Position numbers and translations under genes: made by a program. The notes beneath the pieces are model-generated. The model was given only the letters and a program-made list of their open reading frames with translations. It ran no database searches and was not told where the DNA came from. This document shows positions 8,894-17,320 of a stretch of 64,000 nucleotides of DNA, piece by piece (the first letter of the stretch is position 1; each line of letters opens with the position of its first letter). This DNA comes from DAHUXT01 sp036273675 (GTDB lineage: Bacteria > Chloroflexota > Ktedonobacteria > Ktedonobacterales > JADMIN01): contig DASUHD010000079.1 in assembly GCA_036273675.1 (NCBI GenBank), forward strand, positions 42,014 to 106,013, written 5' to 3'.

Positions 8894-8907
8894 GTGGGTA
8901 TACCCAC
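8894..8907. promoter_or_regulatory. 14-bp perfect palindrome upstream of ispH transcript
   Basis: GTGGGTATACCCAC is a perfect two-fold palindrome. It sits ~125 bp upstream of the TTG start at 8769 and near an AT-rich stretch (8861-8875, with TACAAT and TATACT-like -10 candidates on the minus strand). The spacing suits a repressor or activator site. The rest of 8770-9089 shows nothing else. Confidence 0.4.
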
Positions 8908-9089
8908 ACATACCTACATACCGGGCGCCGGGATTGTCACCAGTATACCATAGCTCCCAACTTGGAAATCCTGCCATGTCCGGCCAGTTCACGACACGGA
9001 CAGGCGCACAGTGTATCTAAAACCGCATGCTATACTGCTCCAGCCCATGTGGCGCTGCAGGAAGCCCGCTGTTGCAAGGAGCCAGACGT

Positions 9090-9959
9090 ATGATTATTGA
9101 CTTCCATACCCATATCTTTCCACCGGAAATCATCGCGCAGAGAGAGCGATTTATTGCGCGCGATCCATGGTTCGCAGAGCTGTATGGTAACCCTCGCGCC
9201 AAAATGGCTGACGCGAATGACCTGGTGGCTTCGATGAATGCTGATGGCGTTGACTGCTCAGTGACTTTCCCATTCGGCTGGAGCGATCCAGGGCTGATCG
9301 AGGACTGCAATAGCTACGTGATCGAGGCAATGCAGCGATATCCCGGGCGCGTTATCGGTCTGGCGGCGGCGCAGCCACTGGCAGGTGCGCGGGCAGTCAC
9401 CGAGGTGGAACGTTGCGCGGGTGCGGGCATGCCTGGCATTGGCGAGCTGATGCCGCATGGCCAGGGCTATCGGCTGAGCGAGACGTGGCACTTCGAGCCA
9501 CTTGCCGAGGTCGCGCGGGCCTACAATCTGTTTATCCTGACGCATACAAGCGAGCCGATTGGCCATCTCTATGCTGGTAAAGGCGATGTGACGCCGGCCG
9601 AATTGCAGGCATTTCTCACGGCGTTTCCCGATCTACGCATTGTTGCGTCGCATTGGGGAGGGGGATATCCCTTTTATGAGCTGATGCCAGAGGTTCACGC
9701 TGCAGCCACGCAGCTCTGGTATGATTCCGCCGCCTCGCTCTATCTGTACCGGCCCGAGGTATTTGCTATCGTCGCACGGATCGCCGGGCCAGAGAAGCTG
9801 TTGTGGGCCAGCGACTTTCCACTGCTGGGCCAGCGGCGCATGCTGGACTACGCGCGCGCGTCGGGCCTATCTGATACCGAACTGGCGCTGGCGCTCGGTG
9901 GCAACGCCGCCACACTGCTTGGCGCAGCGCTCACCGGTAGCCCACCAACGGATGAGTGA
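9090..9959 (+). CDS. amidohydrolase family 2 metal-dependent hydrolase
   Basis: TIM-barrel amidohydrolase of the ACMSD/amidohydrolase-2 group, cytoplasmic. The N-terminal metal motif MIIDFHTHIFPPE is intact. Later metal and active-site positions are visible as ILTHTSEP, IVASHWGGGYP and LLWASDFPLLGQ. These enzymes do decarboxylation or hydrolysis at a metal-activated site, and the substrate here is unknown. The start at 9090 has AAGGAG 8 nt upstream and puts the HTH motif at residue 6, as usual; an in-frame ATG at 9027 would add 21 unlikely residues. A WalJ-like hydrolase gene follows on the same strand. Confidence 0.88.
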   Translation: MIIDFHTHIFPPEIIAQRERFIARDPWFAELYGNPRAKMADANDLVASMNADGVDCSVTFPFGWSDPGLIEDCNSYVIEAMQRYPGRVIGLAAAQPLAGARAVTEVERCAGAGMPGIGELMPHGQGYRLSETWHFEPLAEVARAYNLFILTHTSEPIGHLYAGKGDVTPAELQAFLTAFPDLRIVASHWGGGYPFYELMPEVHAAATQLWYDSAASLYLYRPEVFAIVARIAGPEKLLWASDFPLLGQRRMLDYARASGLSDTELALALGGNAATLLGAALTGSPPTDE

Positions 9960-10091
9960 CTTGCGTTCCCACGGGGAGCGGGATACGATAGGCGGAGACG
10001 GTCAGTGTTATGAATCTGGCAGGTATCTTGGTCGTGTCGGTTTTGCGCTGTATTTCAGCATGTGCGCTCTCAGGCGAAAGTGTGGTGTGTT

Positions 10092-10952
10092 GTGCGGGTA
10101 GTCTCCCTTGGCAGCGGCAGCGATGGGAATGCCATCCTCGTGCAGAACGACACCACAACTGTTCTGGTGGACGATGGCTTCGGACTGAGAGAGCTGAAAA
10201 GCCGCCTGAACCAGGCGCACGTCAAGCAAGAGGATATCAGCGCAATTCTGATTACACATGAGCACTCCGACCATGCTGGCGGCGCGCGAACGTTAGCGCG
10301 TCACCTTGGCATCCCCTTGATTGCCGATCCGCGCACCCTCAATGCGCTCTTCGCGACGCCAGAACGCGGCATGCCAGGCGCGCCGCCACCGGAGCGTGTC
10401 GAGATGCCGGTTGGACACGCGCTGTCATGGGGCAGACTTGAGATCGCAAGCTTTCCAGTCTCGCATGACGCCGTCGCGCCGTGTGGCTATCTACTTTCCA
10501 GCGCGGCCTGGCGCGTCTTCGTGGCGACCGATACGGGGGTGGTGACCGATGCGATGCTCGAAGCGATGCGGTCGGCGCACCTGATTATTGTTGAGGCGAA
10601 CCATGACCACGAGCGGCTCTTGAACGGCCCCTATCCCTGGTACCTCAAGCAGCGAATCCTCGGCCCAACGGGCCATCTTTCCAATGACCAGACGAAACTC
10701 GCATTGGAAAAATCTCTGGATGATGGGCCGCGCTGGCTCTGGCTGGCGCATCTGAGCCGAACGAATAATACGCCCGACATCGCTCGCGCCTGCATTCGCG
10801 AACATCTGCGACAGTTCGGACTGCGCCATATTCAGCCGCAACCGCTGCCACACGCGTTTGGCCCGATGTGGGACAGCGCCGCGCTTTGGGCGACTCCGCC
10901 GAAATCGGCGCCAGGCGAGACCTCGGCTTCTCCTAAAGTGATGAATGGGTAG
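10092..10952 (+). CDS. MBL-fold metallo-hydrolase, YycJ/WalJ-like
   Basis: Metallo-beta-lactamase fold hydrolase. The conserved N-terminus RVVSLGSGSDGNA, the metal motif THEHSDHAGG and the later VATDTGVVT and IVEANHD match the YycJ/WalJ group, implicated in DNA metabolism and cell-wall homeostasis in Firmicutes. The start is uncertain. GTG at 10092 gives a protein starting MRVVSLGSGS, as in relatives; upstream in-frame GTGs at 10080 and 10062 are possible, and none has a clear SD. The C-terminal ~25 residues are Pro/Ser-rich. Convergent with the sigma factor gene. Confidence 0.85.
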   Translation: MRVVSLGSGSDGNAILVQNDTTTVLVDDGFGLRELKSRLNQAHVKQEDISAILITHEHSDHAGGARTLARHLGIPLIADPRTLNALFATPERGMPGAPPPERVEMPVGHALSWGRLEIASFPVSHDAVAPCGYLLSSAAWRVFVATDTGVVTDAMLEAMRSAHLIIVEANHDHERLLNGPYPWYLKQRILGPTGHLSNDQTKLALEKSLDDGPRWLWLAHLSRTNNTPDIARACIREHLRQFGLRHIQPQPLPHAFGPMWDSAALWATPPKSAPGETSASPKVMNG

Positions 10953-10981
10953 CATCGACCAGCGTGGGAATCGCGGGGAAG

Positions 10982-11701
10982 TCAACGGCCGTATCCGTAG
11001 CTTCGTTGCTGCTCTTGTCCGCATGCCGTGGCGAGGGCATCGAGACGCCGTGCCAGAGAGAGGTGCGCCCGGAACTGCAGGGCGCTAATAGTACCCGGCT
11101 TCTTTGACATGAACTCTGCCACTTCGTCAAGCGGGTAGCCAAGGATGCAGCGATACAGGATGACGGAGCGCTGGTCTGGGGGAAGCTGGTTGAGGGCGTT
11201 CACCGTCTCGGTCCAGCTTTCACGCGCCATAAGCACAAGCAGCGGATCGCCTTCCTCGGCGACACTCTGCGCTTCATTGTTGTGTTTGTTCGTCAGCTCC
11301 ACCTGGGGATGTGACTTTGTCCGGCGATAATGCACCAGAACCTGATTGCGAGCGATGCCTAGCAGCCAGGCGGCAAAGCCCAGCTCATCTGTTGCTCGCG
11401 TCGAGCCAATCCCGCGAATCATGGCGACGAAGGTCTCGGATGTGATGTCTTCAGCGGAAGGTATATCCGCGACACGCGAAACGACATAGCGGAAGATGGC
11501 AGACTGAAATCGACGGTAGAGCATGCCAATCGCAGGCTGATCGTTGCTCCTGGCTCGTATGAGCACCTGCTCAAAGGGGGTCGCTGGAGGCCAGGTCATT
11601 CCAACCCGCTCAGCATATGTGCTGTAGCGATTAGGCAAGCTGGGCTGTGGTTGCTGTCGAAAGTCGCCCACTGCGCACTCCTCCACACCTGTCGTCTTCA
11701 C
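10982..11701 (-). CDS. sigma-70 family (ECF-type) RNA polymerase sigma factor
   Basis: Alternative sigma factor with region 2 at ~60-125 (AIFRYVVSRV.D...AEDITSETF, then WLLGIARNQVLVHYRR) and region 4 at ~165-225 (ALNQLPPDQRSVILYRC..GYPLDEVAEFM, a helix-turn-helix). Length 239 aa is a little long because of a ~35-residue N-terminal tail, so translation could instead start at the ATG at 11599 (MTWPPATPF). The GTG at 11701 has only a weak GGGA upstream. No anti-sigma gene is adjacent, so its control is unknown. Confidence 0.88.
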   Translation of the reverse strand: MKTTGVEECAVGDFRQQPQPSLPNRYSTYAERVGMTWPPATPFEQVLIRARSNDQPAIGMLYRRFQSAIFRYVVSRVADIPSAEDITSETFVAMIRGIGSTRATDELGFAAWLLGIARNQVLVHYRRTKSHPQVELTNKHNNEAQSVAEEGDPLLVLMARESWTETVNALNQLPPDQRSVILYRCILGYPLDEVAEFMSKKPGTISALQFRAHLSLARRLDALATACGQEQQRSYGYGR

Positions 11702-12043
11702 ATCCCATGTCCAACCACTGACATAGCGGCCACCACTAGATATAAGCGCCGCACGGTTTCGTGGCCGTAGTGTTGTGGTTAATCAAAGCACCGGAGTTCG
11801 CATATTTTGCAATTATACGCTGGAAGTGTTTGTGGGGCGCCAACAACATGGCCATCTGTGCTATGGCTAGAAGCGACTCATGAGCACCAGGAAGATGTCC
11901 CTGCGAGCCGCATGTGGCCAAGAGAGCAATACAGAGACGATGGCTTCGTCGATCATCCGATGGAGGTTATGAGGAGTGACTTAGGAAAAGGAGTAGAGAC
12001 GTGTGCGCCTAAATAGCGTCACGTCTCCTGGCATATTGCGCCG
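11702..12043. other. non-coding gap between sigma factor and acpP
   Basis: About 340 bp, lower in GC around 11780-11820. On the minus strand TATAAT at 11817-11812 could be a -10 for the sigma factor gene, without a good -35. Rightward frames here lack an RBS and look non-coding. Confidence 0.4.
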
Positions 12044-12062
12044 CACGACCACGAGGGTCGTG
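12044..12062 (-). terminator. hairpin downstream of acpP
   Basis: Perfect 7-bp stem CACGACC/GGTCGTG with a 5-nt loop immediately after the acpP stop codon on the minus strand. It lacks a T run, so it may be an mRNA 3'-end stabiliser rather than a strong terminator. It closes the rpmF-to-acpP gene string. Confidence 0.45.
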
Positions 12063-12063
12063 G

Positions 12064-12315
12064 TTAGTTGGTATGCTCGTAGATATAGTCTACAGCTTCG
12101 CCAACCGTGGTGAGTTTCTCGGCGTCCTCGTCGCTAATCTGGAGGCCAAACTGCTCCTCCAGCGACATGATCAACTCGACCAGGTCGAGCGAGTCAGCGT
12201 TGAGATCCTCAGTGAACGAGGCTGTATCGGTCACTTCACTCTCGTCTACGCCGAGCTGTTCCGCAATCACGGGCTTGAGCTTCGCCATGATCTCTTCTTT
12301 GGACATTGACGCCAT
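12064..12315 (-). CDS. acpP: acyl carrier protein
   Basis: 83-residue carrier of fatty-acid intermediates in type II synthesis, cytoplasmic. The 4'-phosphopantetheine attachment serine is Ser42 in NADSLDLVELIM, and helix II and the acidic character are typical. The ATG overlaps the nusB stop as TAATG, with GAGG 7 nt upstream, which implies translational coupling. It is the last gene of the leftward rpmF-fabD-asp23-nusB-acpP string, so fabD and its substrate carrier are probably coexpressed. Confidence 0.97.
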   Translation of the reverse strand: MASMSKEEIMAKLKPVIAEQLGVDESEVTDTASFTEDLNADSLDLVELIMSLEEQFGLQISDEDAEKLTTVGEAVDYIYEHTN

Positions 12316-12770
12316 TACCTAACCTCACTTCCGGCACCTGATGCCGACAATCCTGATAATCCCTGTGTACGGTTGAAAATCGTGCCTAGCACGCCATTCA
12401 CAAAGCGGCTTGACGTGTCGCTGCCAAACGACTTGGCGAGTTCCACCGCTTCATTGATAGCAGCCTTTGCTGGCACAGAATTATTAAACAGAATCTCGTA
12501 AATTGCAAGCCTCAGGACATTCTTGTCGATTCGAGCCATCTGCGCAATTGGCCATTCGGGAGCCACCTCCTGAATGGCGGTGTCAATCGCATCGAGATGT
12601 TCGAGCACCCCATGGGCCAATTCGCCAGCATACTCGGCCACACGCGGTGAGAGCCGCCGCTCCTCCACATGACGCTGGATGACATCTTCCACGTCATGGT
12701 GAGCAGTGTCGTACTCGTAGAGCGTTTGTAGCGCCGTGATGCGAGCCTGACGGCGAAGTGTTGTGCGCAT
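12315..12770 (-). CDS. nusB: transcription antitermination factor NusB
   Basis: All-alpha RNA-binding protein that acts with NusE (S10) on boxA in rRNA antitermination. Family motifs are visible: RRQARITALQTLYEYD at the N-terminus, MARIDKNVLRLAIYEILF, and VPAKAAINEAVELAKSFGSD, then FVNGVLGTI. Length 151 aa is normal. It starts 4 bp after the asp23 stop and its own stop overlaps acpP. A link between nusB and fatty-acid genes is unusual compared with the common nusB-ribH or nusB-folD neighbourhoods. Confidence 0.96.
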   Translation of the reverse strand: MRTTLRRQARITALQTLYEYDTAHHDVEDVIQRHVEERRLSPRVAEYAGELAHGVLEHLDAIDTAIQEVAPEWPIAQMARIDKNVLRLAIYEILFNNSVPAKAAINEAVELAKSFGSDTSSRFVNGVLGTIFNRTQGLSGLSASGAGSEVR

Positions 12771-12774
12771 AGGT

Positions 12775-13188
12775 CTATGCTACATCCTGGACATACACAT
12801 TGATCTCACTGGCTTGCATCCCGAGAATGTGGTCAACAGCCTGCCCCACCGCCTCCTGAACCGCCACGCCAACCCCGATGAGATTGACGTCTGGCTGCGC
12901 GATCAGATAGAGATCGATGGACACAACATCCTCGCGCACGACCAGCGCAACGCCATGAATTGGCAAGGAGCGACCAATCAGATGTGGCCACTGGCTGACG
13001 TTCATCGCGAGCCGCGCGACACCCTGCACGCTCAGCGCAGCCTCTTCGATGACCGTCCGCAGCACCCGGCGAGCGATTCGTACCGAGCCGAGGTTCTCCG
13101 ACGCGTAGTCGTGGGCTGATAGCAATGGCGTCTCGACCGGCTCCGCGCCAGCCTGGCCCTCCGGCACGCCGTTCCGTGCTGTCGTCAT
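12775..13188 (-). CDS. Asp23/Gls24 family envelope stress protein
   Basis: 137 aa. The core from ~33 onward (NLGSVRIARRVLRTVIEEAAL, VQGVARL, then VSIDLYLIAQPDVNL...AVQEAVGQAV) matches the Asp23/Gls24 (DUF322) family. These proteins associate with the membrane through partners or modulate lipid and envelope homeostasis. In Firmicutes a related gene commonly precedes nusB, as here. The ~30-residue N-terminus is low complexity. The ATG at 13188 follows a G-rich stretch. Cotranscribed with nusB (4-bp gap). Confidence 0.9.
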   Translation of the reverse strand: MTTARNGVPEGQAGAEPVETPLLSAHDYASENLGSVRIARRVLRTVIEEAALSVQGVARLAMNVSQWPHLIGRSLPIHGVALVVREDVVSIDLYLIAQPDVNLIGVGVAVQEAVGQAVDHILGMQASEINVYVQDVA

Positions 13189-13234
13189 GCCAACGCCCCC
13201 TCTCCGTAAATCCGCACCACGACAGACTCAAGGC

Positions 13235-14260
13235 TCAGGTGTGCAACCGCTCCGCAGCGGATGCAAGATCCGCCACCGCGCCCACGGATACAATCGTCGC
13301 GCCCTTCGCGATGCGTCTGATCAGTCCGGCGAGCACCTGGCCGACCCCGATCTCCACAAATGTCTCAACACCGTGGTCGACGAGATATTCCACCGTTCGC
13401 GTCCATTGTACCGGAGAGACTATCTGTTGCGCCAGTTCTTCGCGCAATTGCGCCTCAGTGATGAGCGGCTTCGCGGTAATATTCGCGACGACCGGAACGC
13501 CAGGAGCGGTCACAGGAGCTGCCTGAACAGCCGTGGCCAGCGCTTCTGCGGCGGGAACCATCACCGACGAGTGGAACGCGCCGCTGACTGCCAGCGGTAC
13601 GACCCGCTTTGCGCCCGCCGCGCGCGCAAGCTCCATCGCGGCTTCCAGTGCAGGCATCGCGCCGGAAATCACGACCTGACCAGGGGCGTTGACGTTGGCG
13701 ACAACCACGCGCCCCACGCCTGGATGCTCGGCCAGTTGGTCCGCGGAAAGACCGGCTCGCGTCTTGTCGGTCGCCTCGGCACAGATGACCATCAGCGCGT
13801 CAGCACCTACACCAAGCACCGCTGCCATGCCACTGGAGCATCGCAGACCCTCTTCGTGCATCAGACGCCCGCGCTCGCGCACCAGGCGCAGCGTATCCGC
13901 AACACCCAACGCGCCAGACGCGGCCACCGCGCTATACTCGCCGACGCTATGCCCCGCGACAAATGCCGGTTGAATTGGGCCATGCAGAACCGGACCGTTG
14001 TCGGGCTCCGCGCCAGCCGCCTCTTGCAGCGCAGCAAGGAGCGCCAGACTGGTGGCGACGATAGCGGGCTGGGTATTTACCGTTTCACGGAGAGCTGACT
14101 CTGGCCCCTGGAAGCAGAGGGCCGAGAGTGAAAAACCCAGCGCATCATCGGCTATCTCGTACACTGACCGCGCAGCAGGAGATGCTTGAAAGATATCTGC
14201 GCCCATCCCAACCGTCTGGCTTCCCTGACCCGGGAATACGAACGCAATGCGCTGGCTCAA
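13235..14260 (-). CDS. fabD: malonyl-CoA:ACP transacylase
   Basis: Transfers malonyl from CoA to ACP, giving the elongation substrate for fatty-acid synthesis. The catalytic Ser105 sits in GHSVGEYSA and His230 in SGAFHSSVM. Also present are the N-terminal FVFPGQGSQ and the FVEIGVGQVLAGL near the end. Length 341 aa is slightly long. The start is TTG at 14260 with GGAGG 6 nt upstream. The cognate acpP lies three genes downstream; fabH, fabG, fabF and plsX are not in this window. Confidence 0.95.
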   Translation of the reverse strand: MSQRIAFVFPGQGSQTVGMGADIFQASPAARSVYEIADDALGFSLSALCFQGPESALRETVNTQPAIVATSLALLAALQEAAGAEPDNGPVLHGPIQPAFVAGHSVGEYSAVAASGALGVADTLRLVRERGRLMHEEGLRCSSGMAAVLGVGADALMVICAEATDKTRAGLSADQLAEHPGVGRVVVANVNAPGQVVISGAMPALEAAMELARAAGAKRVVPLAVSGAFHSSVMVPAAEALATAVQAAPVTAPGVPVVANITAKPLITEAQLREELAQQIVSPVQWTRTVEYLVDHGVETFVEIGVGQVLAGLIRRIAKGATIVSVGAVADLASAAERLHT

Positions 14261-14304
14261 TCGCCCCCTCCATGCCTATTCTCACTTATCGAACCAGTGA
14301 TGAC

Positions 14305-14505
14305 TTATTCCGTTGCGGCACGGCGCTCACGAACCGGAATTACCTGTCGGCCACGGTAGGTCCCGCAGTTTGGGCAGGCGTGGTGCGAGAGCCGCGCCTG
14401 TTTGCACTGTGGGCAAATCTTCAATTGCGGGATTTTGATCTTGTGATGTTGGCGCCGGAAGCCCTGGCGCGAATTGGTCTGGCGTTTCTTTGGCAGCGCG
14501 CCCAC
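14305..14505 (-). CDS. rpmF: 50S ribosomal protein bL32
   Basis: 66-aa ribosomal protein: GALPKKRQTNSRQGFRRQ at the N-terminus, then a zinc ribbon CPQC...CPNC, and a basic tail. The GTG at 14505 is chosen because GAGGAG lies 6 nt upstream and because it gives the normal L32 N-terminus; a longer frame to 14604 would add an atypical leader. It lies upstream of fabD on the same strand, a recurring bacterial link between rpmF and fatty-acid genes, although the usual plsX is missing. Confidence 0.93.
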   Translation of the reverse strand: MGALPKKRQTNSRQGFRRQHHKIKIPQLKICPQCKQARLSHHACPNCGTYRGRQVIPVRERRAATE

Positions 14506-14820
14506 ACTCTTCTCCTCATCCTCATCATCGCACAGCATGCTGCACCGCGGGTGAGCCATCTCGCTCCGCTTCAACGAACATCTGCGCACAACTGCGAACA
14601 TCAATGTACGTGCCCGACCGCTGCGTCTCCAGGGCGCACAATGCGATCAGGCACGCCAGACTATCATTACCACATCAGTTCGCGCCAGATTCTTGGTGGC
14701 TGTGATCTGACTGGTCATCAGGCGCATCGTCGAATGTCATGCGCCACTAGCTGTTCATTGTATCATAGACTGGCGTCCGCGCACAGTCCAGCAGCGAAAA
14801 TGCGCCGCACTACGCAATCT

Positions 14821-15693
14821 TTACCCCGAATGTGGCGGCTGCTGACGGCGAATCATCAGCAGCAGATTATGCCCCAGTGCTCGCTTGCACGTGGCGCAGA
14901 CGTAGAAACCCTCTGCCTCGCGATACTCCAGCGAGGTGAGCGGGAAATGGAGATAGCAGATTCCGCAACGCGCGCTATCCCCCTGGCTTGCCACCGCGCG
15001 ATCCTGCGAGAAAAGCTCATGGAGTGAATCGATCAGCGAACCGACCTCGCCACGCGACTCCGGGCGAAACGGCTCGCGCGGCGTAGAATCTGTACCTCCG
15101 TTCACGCGCTCGATACGCCAGGTTGCCGGAATCGTGCCAACGCCATCGCTCTCGCCGCCGTCATAGTCGTTCATAGCGCTGGCGGGGTCGGCGCGACGCT
15201 CGTTCGGTGTGAAGCCGTTGCCATGATGATGTCCATTTTGCCCATTCATGCCCTGCCGCGAACCGTCGGCCGGGATATAGGCATGTCCCACGCGCGAGGC
15301 TGCCGCGAACGGCGCGCGTCCCCGAGGATGGGCGTTCTCTGGGGTTCCGGGGAGCATCGGTGGCTCGTCGCGCGCTGGGGTATCGTTGGCAACCTGCGGC
15401 TGCACAGTCCCAGTCGCGTCGTCCGAACTATTTGGCTGGTTATTTGTGGTCTGTGCTGGGGGCTGTGTTTCGTGTCGCGGTTCCCTGTATTCCTCCTGTG
15501 GCGTCGGTTCAGATTTCAGTTCCGGCTTCAGTTCAGACGCCTTTTCGTTTGCCTGCGGCGTTCGCGCTGAAGCAGGCGGACTGGCGTTTTTGGGCTGACT
15601 TGGACGATTCTCTTGTCCGCGTTGGCGTGGCGGGCCGTGACGCGACTTGGGGTTACCCCCGTTGCGTTTGTTGCGGTTTGTATGTCCACTCAT
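14821..15693 (-). CDS. long disordered protein with C-terminal zinc ribbon
   Basis: About 290 aa, unrecognised. Residues 1-~225 are rich in Asn, Pro, Arg, Gly and His and are probably disordered, starting with a basic stretch (SGHTNRNKRNGG). The last ~65 residues form a small domain with CGICYLHFP and YVCATCKRAL, a CxxC pair typical of a zinc ribbon. The ATG at 15693 has GGGAG ~10 nt upstream; earlier in-frame ATGs exist. It lies upstream of rpmF with a ~315-bp gap. The basic N-terminus and zinc ribbon suggest nucleic-acid or ribosome contact, but this is inference. Confidence 0.65.
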   Translation of the reverse strand: MSGHTNRNKRNGGNPKSRHGPPRQRGQENRPSQPKNASPPASARTPQANEKASELKPELKSEPTPQEEYREPRHETQPPAQTTNNQPNSSDDATGTVQPQVANDTPARDEPPMLPGTPENAHPRGRAPFAAASRVGHAYIPADGSRQGMNGQNGHHHGNGFTPNERRADPASAMNDYDGGESDGVGTIPATWRIERVNGGTDSTPREPFRPESRGEVGSLIDSLHELFSQDRAVASQGDSARCGICYLHFPLTSLEYREAEGFYVCATCKRALGHNLLLMIRRQQPPHSG

Positions 15694-16089
15694 GGCGCAT
15701 CTGCTCCCACTCATAAAGGCTCGTGATTCTCTCACTGCTGCATATAGCCCGCTCCGTGATCGTGCGGCGAGGAGTCGGTAACACGAGCAGACTCATTGTT
15801 CTCGTGCCTGCATGCCGGGCAGTGTGAGTGCCTCAACGACTCATTATACACGGAATATCGACCAGGGTTTCGTTGCTAAGGACAACACGCCGCATGCGTC
15901 ATTTGCGCCGCTTCTCCCTCCCATCGCATTGACACGTTTCCAGAGTCATTGCTATCCTTAAAGCAGCGCGTGTGTACGCGCTCCACTATGGATGCAGCGC
16001 CGCATCGCCGATAGGGGGCCGCAACGCCTGCGGGCCGACTTTTCCTGATGTTCGTCCGAGTCCATTCTGACGAGAAGAGGCTTGCCCGT
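15694..16089. other. divergent intergenic region
   Basis: About 395 bp between the leftward zinc-ribbon gene and the rightward aminotransferase gene. It must contain two promoters. I see no clear -10/-35 pair, hairpin or conserved riboswitch block, and no coding frame with an RBS. Confidence 0.4.
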
Positions 16090-17208
16090 ATGCAACAGAA
16101 TCTGCGCATTCCCGGCCCGACGCCGATTCCACCCGCAGTCGCCGAAGCGATGGCGCGGCCAATGATCAACCATCGCGGCCCAGAGTTTGCCGCTATCATT
16201 GCGCGTGTCAGCGAGGGGCTTCAACATTTCTTTCAAACGACGCAACCAGTGCTCGGTTTTCCCGCCTCGGGTTCGGGCGCGATGGAAGCCGCAATCGTCA
16301 ACAGCTTCTCGCCTGGCGATGAGGTGCTTTCGGTCACCTGCGGAGCGTTTGGCAATCGCCTCGCCAAAATCGCGGAGACCTTTGGCTTGAACGTCACACG
16401 CCACGCGGTGGAGTGGGGACATGCCGCCGACCCTGAGACCGTGGCGCAGGCGCTGGCGGCGATCCCGAACGTGCGCGGCGTGCTGCTGACACATAACGAG
16501 ACCTCGACCGGCATCACAAACGACATTCAGGCGCTGGCCCGCGCGATCCGGCGGCAGCAGCCTGATGCGCTCATTCTGGTGGATGCGGTCAGTTCACTGG
16601 GTTGTATTGATCTGCGCATGGACGAATGGGACCTCGATGTCGTCTTCACCGGCTCACAGAAGGGCTGGATGGTACCTCCCGGCCTGGCCATGATTGGCGT
16701 CAGTCAGCGCGCCTGGGCCGCCACCGAACGCGCCACGCTCCCACGCGCCTATTGGGATTTCCGCGCGGCACGCAAGTCGCTGGAGAAGGGACAGACCCCC
16801 TATACGCCGCCCGTCAGCATCTACTTCGGGCTGGATGTCTCGCTGCCAATGATGCGCGCGGAGGGACGCGAGGCGATCTTCGCACGGCACGCCGCTGGGG
16901 GCGCCCTGGTACGCGAGCGCGCCCGCGCGATGGGTCTGCATCTCTTTGCCGATCCCACCTTCGCCTCGAATACGGTTACCGCGATTGATGTGCCCGAAGG
17001 AGTGGATGGCAAGGCTTTAACGAAGGCGCTGCGCGAAAACGAGGGCGTCGTCATCGCTGGGGGTCAGGAACACCTGGAAGGCAGGATTATCCGCATCGGT
17101 CATCTTGGCTACTTCAGCGAGGCCGATCTCACCGCCTGCATGGATGCGTTGGAGCGGCAACTGACGGCGCTCGGCCATCGCGTGCCGACGGGTACGATGG
17201 GCGCGTAG
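16090..17208 (+). CDS. class V PLP-dependent aminotransferase (AGXT/serine transaminase-like)
   Basis: Fold-type I aminotransferase of the alanine-glyoxylate / serine-pyruvate group, ~372 aa. The N-terminus RIPGPTPIPP, the cofactor-binding LILVDAVSSLG and the Schiff-base lysine in FTGSQKGWMVPPG are intact. The C-terminus has the usual RIGHLGYF. The start at 16090 has GAGG ~10 nt upstream and gives the family N-terminus. Because serA follows 112 bp downstream, this enzyme probably supplies the transamination step of serine synthesis (phosphohydroxypyruvate to phosphoserine) in place of classical SerC. That role is inference; glyoxylate detoxification is the alternative. Confidence 0.88.
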   Translation: MQQNLRIPGPTPIPPAVAEAMARPMINHRGPEFAAIIARVSEGLQHFFQTTQPVLGFPASGSGAMEAAIVNSFSPGDEVLSVTCGAFGNRLAKIAETFGLNVTRHAVEWGHAADPETVAQALAAIPNVRGVLLTHNETSTGITNDIQALARAIRRQQPDALILVDAVSSLGCIDLRMDEWDLDVVFTGSQKGWMVPPGLAMIGVSQRAWAATERATLPRAYWDFRAARKSLEKGQTPYTPPVSIYFGLDVSLPMMRAEGREAIFARHAAGGALVRERARAMGLHLFADPTFASNTVTAIDVPEGVDGKALTKALRENEGVVIAGGQEHLEGRIIRIGHLGYFSEADLTACMDALERQLTALGHRVPTGTMGA

Positions 17209-17320
17209 TCTCACATGCCGCAAGGACGACAATCGTACCGTTGCCATTTCGTTGCCGTCGTCCTCATTGGACGGCGGCGCGTTCCGTTTGATGCCGTTGT
17301 TATGCTGAGGAGAGAGCCTC

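Noticed and set aside
13187..14098. Rightward ~300-aa frame opposite fabD
   Set aside because: No RBS, no recognisable family, and it mirrors the fabD/asp23 coding strand.
14128..15027. Rightward ~300-aa frame over rpmF
   Set aside because: Antisense to fabD, rpmF and the zinc-ribbon gene; composition shows no domain.
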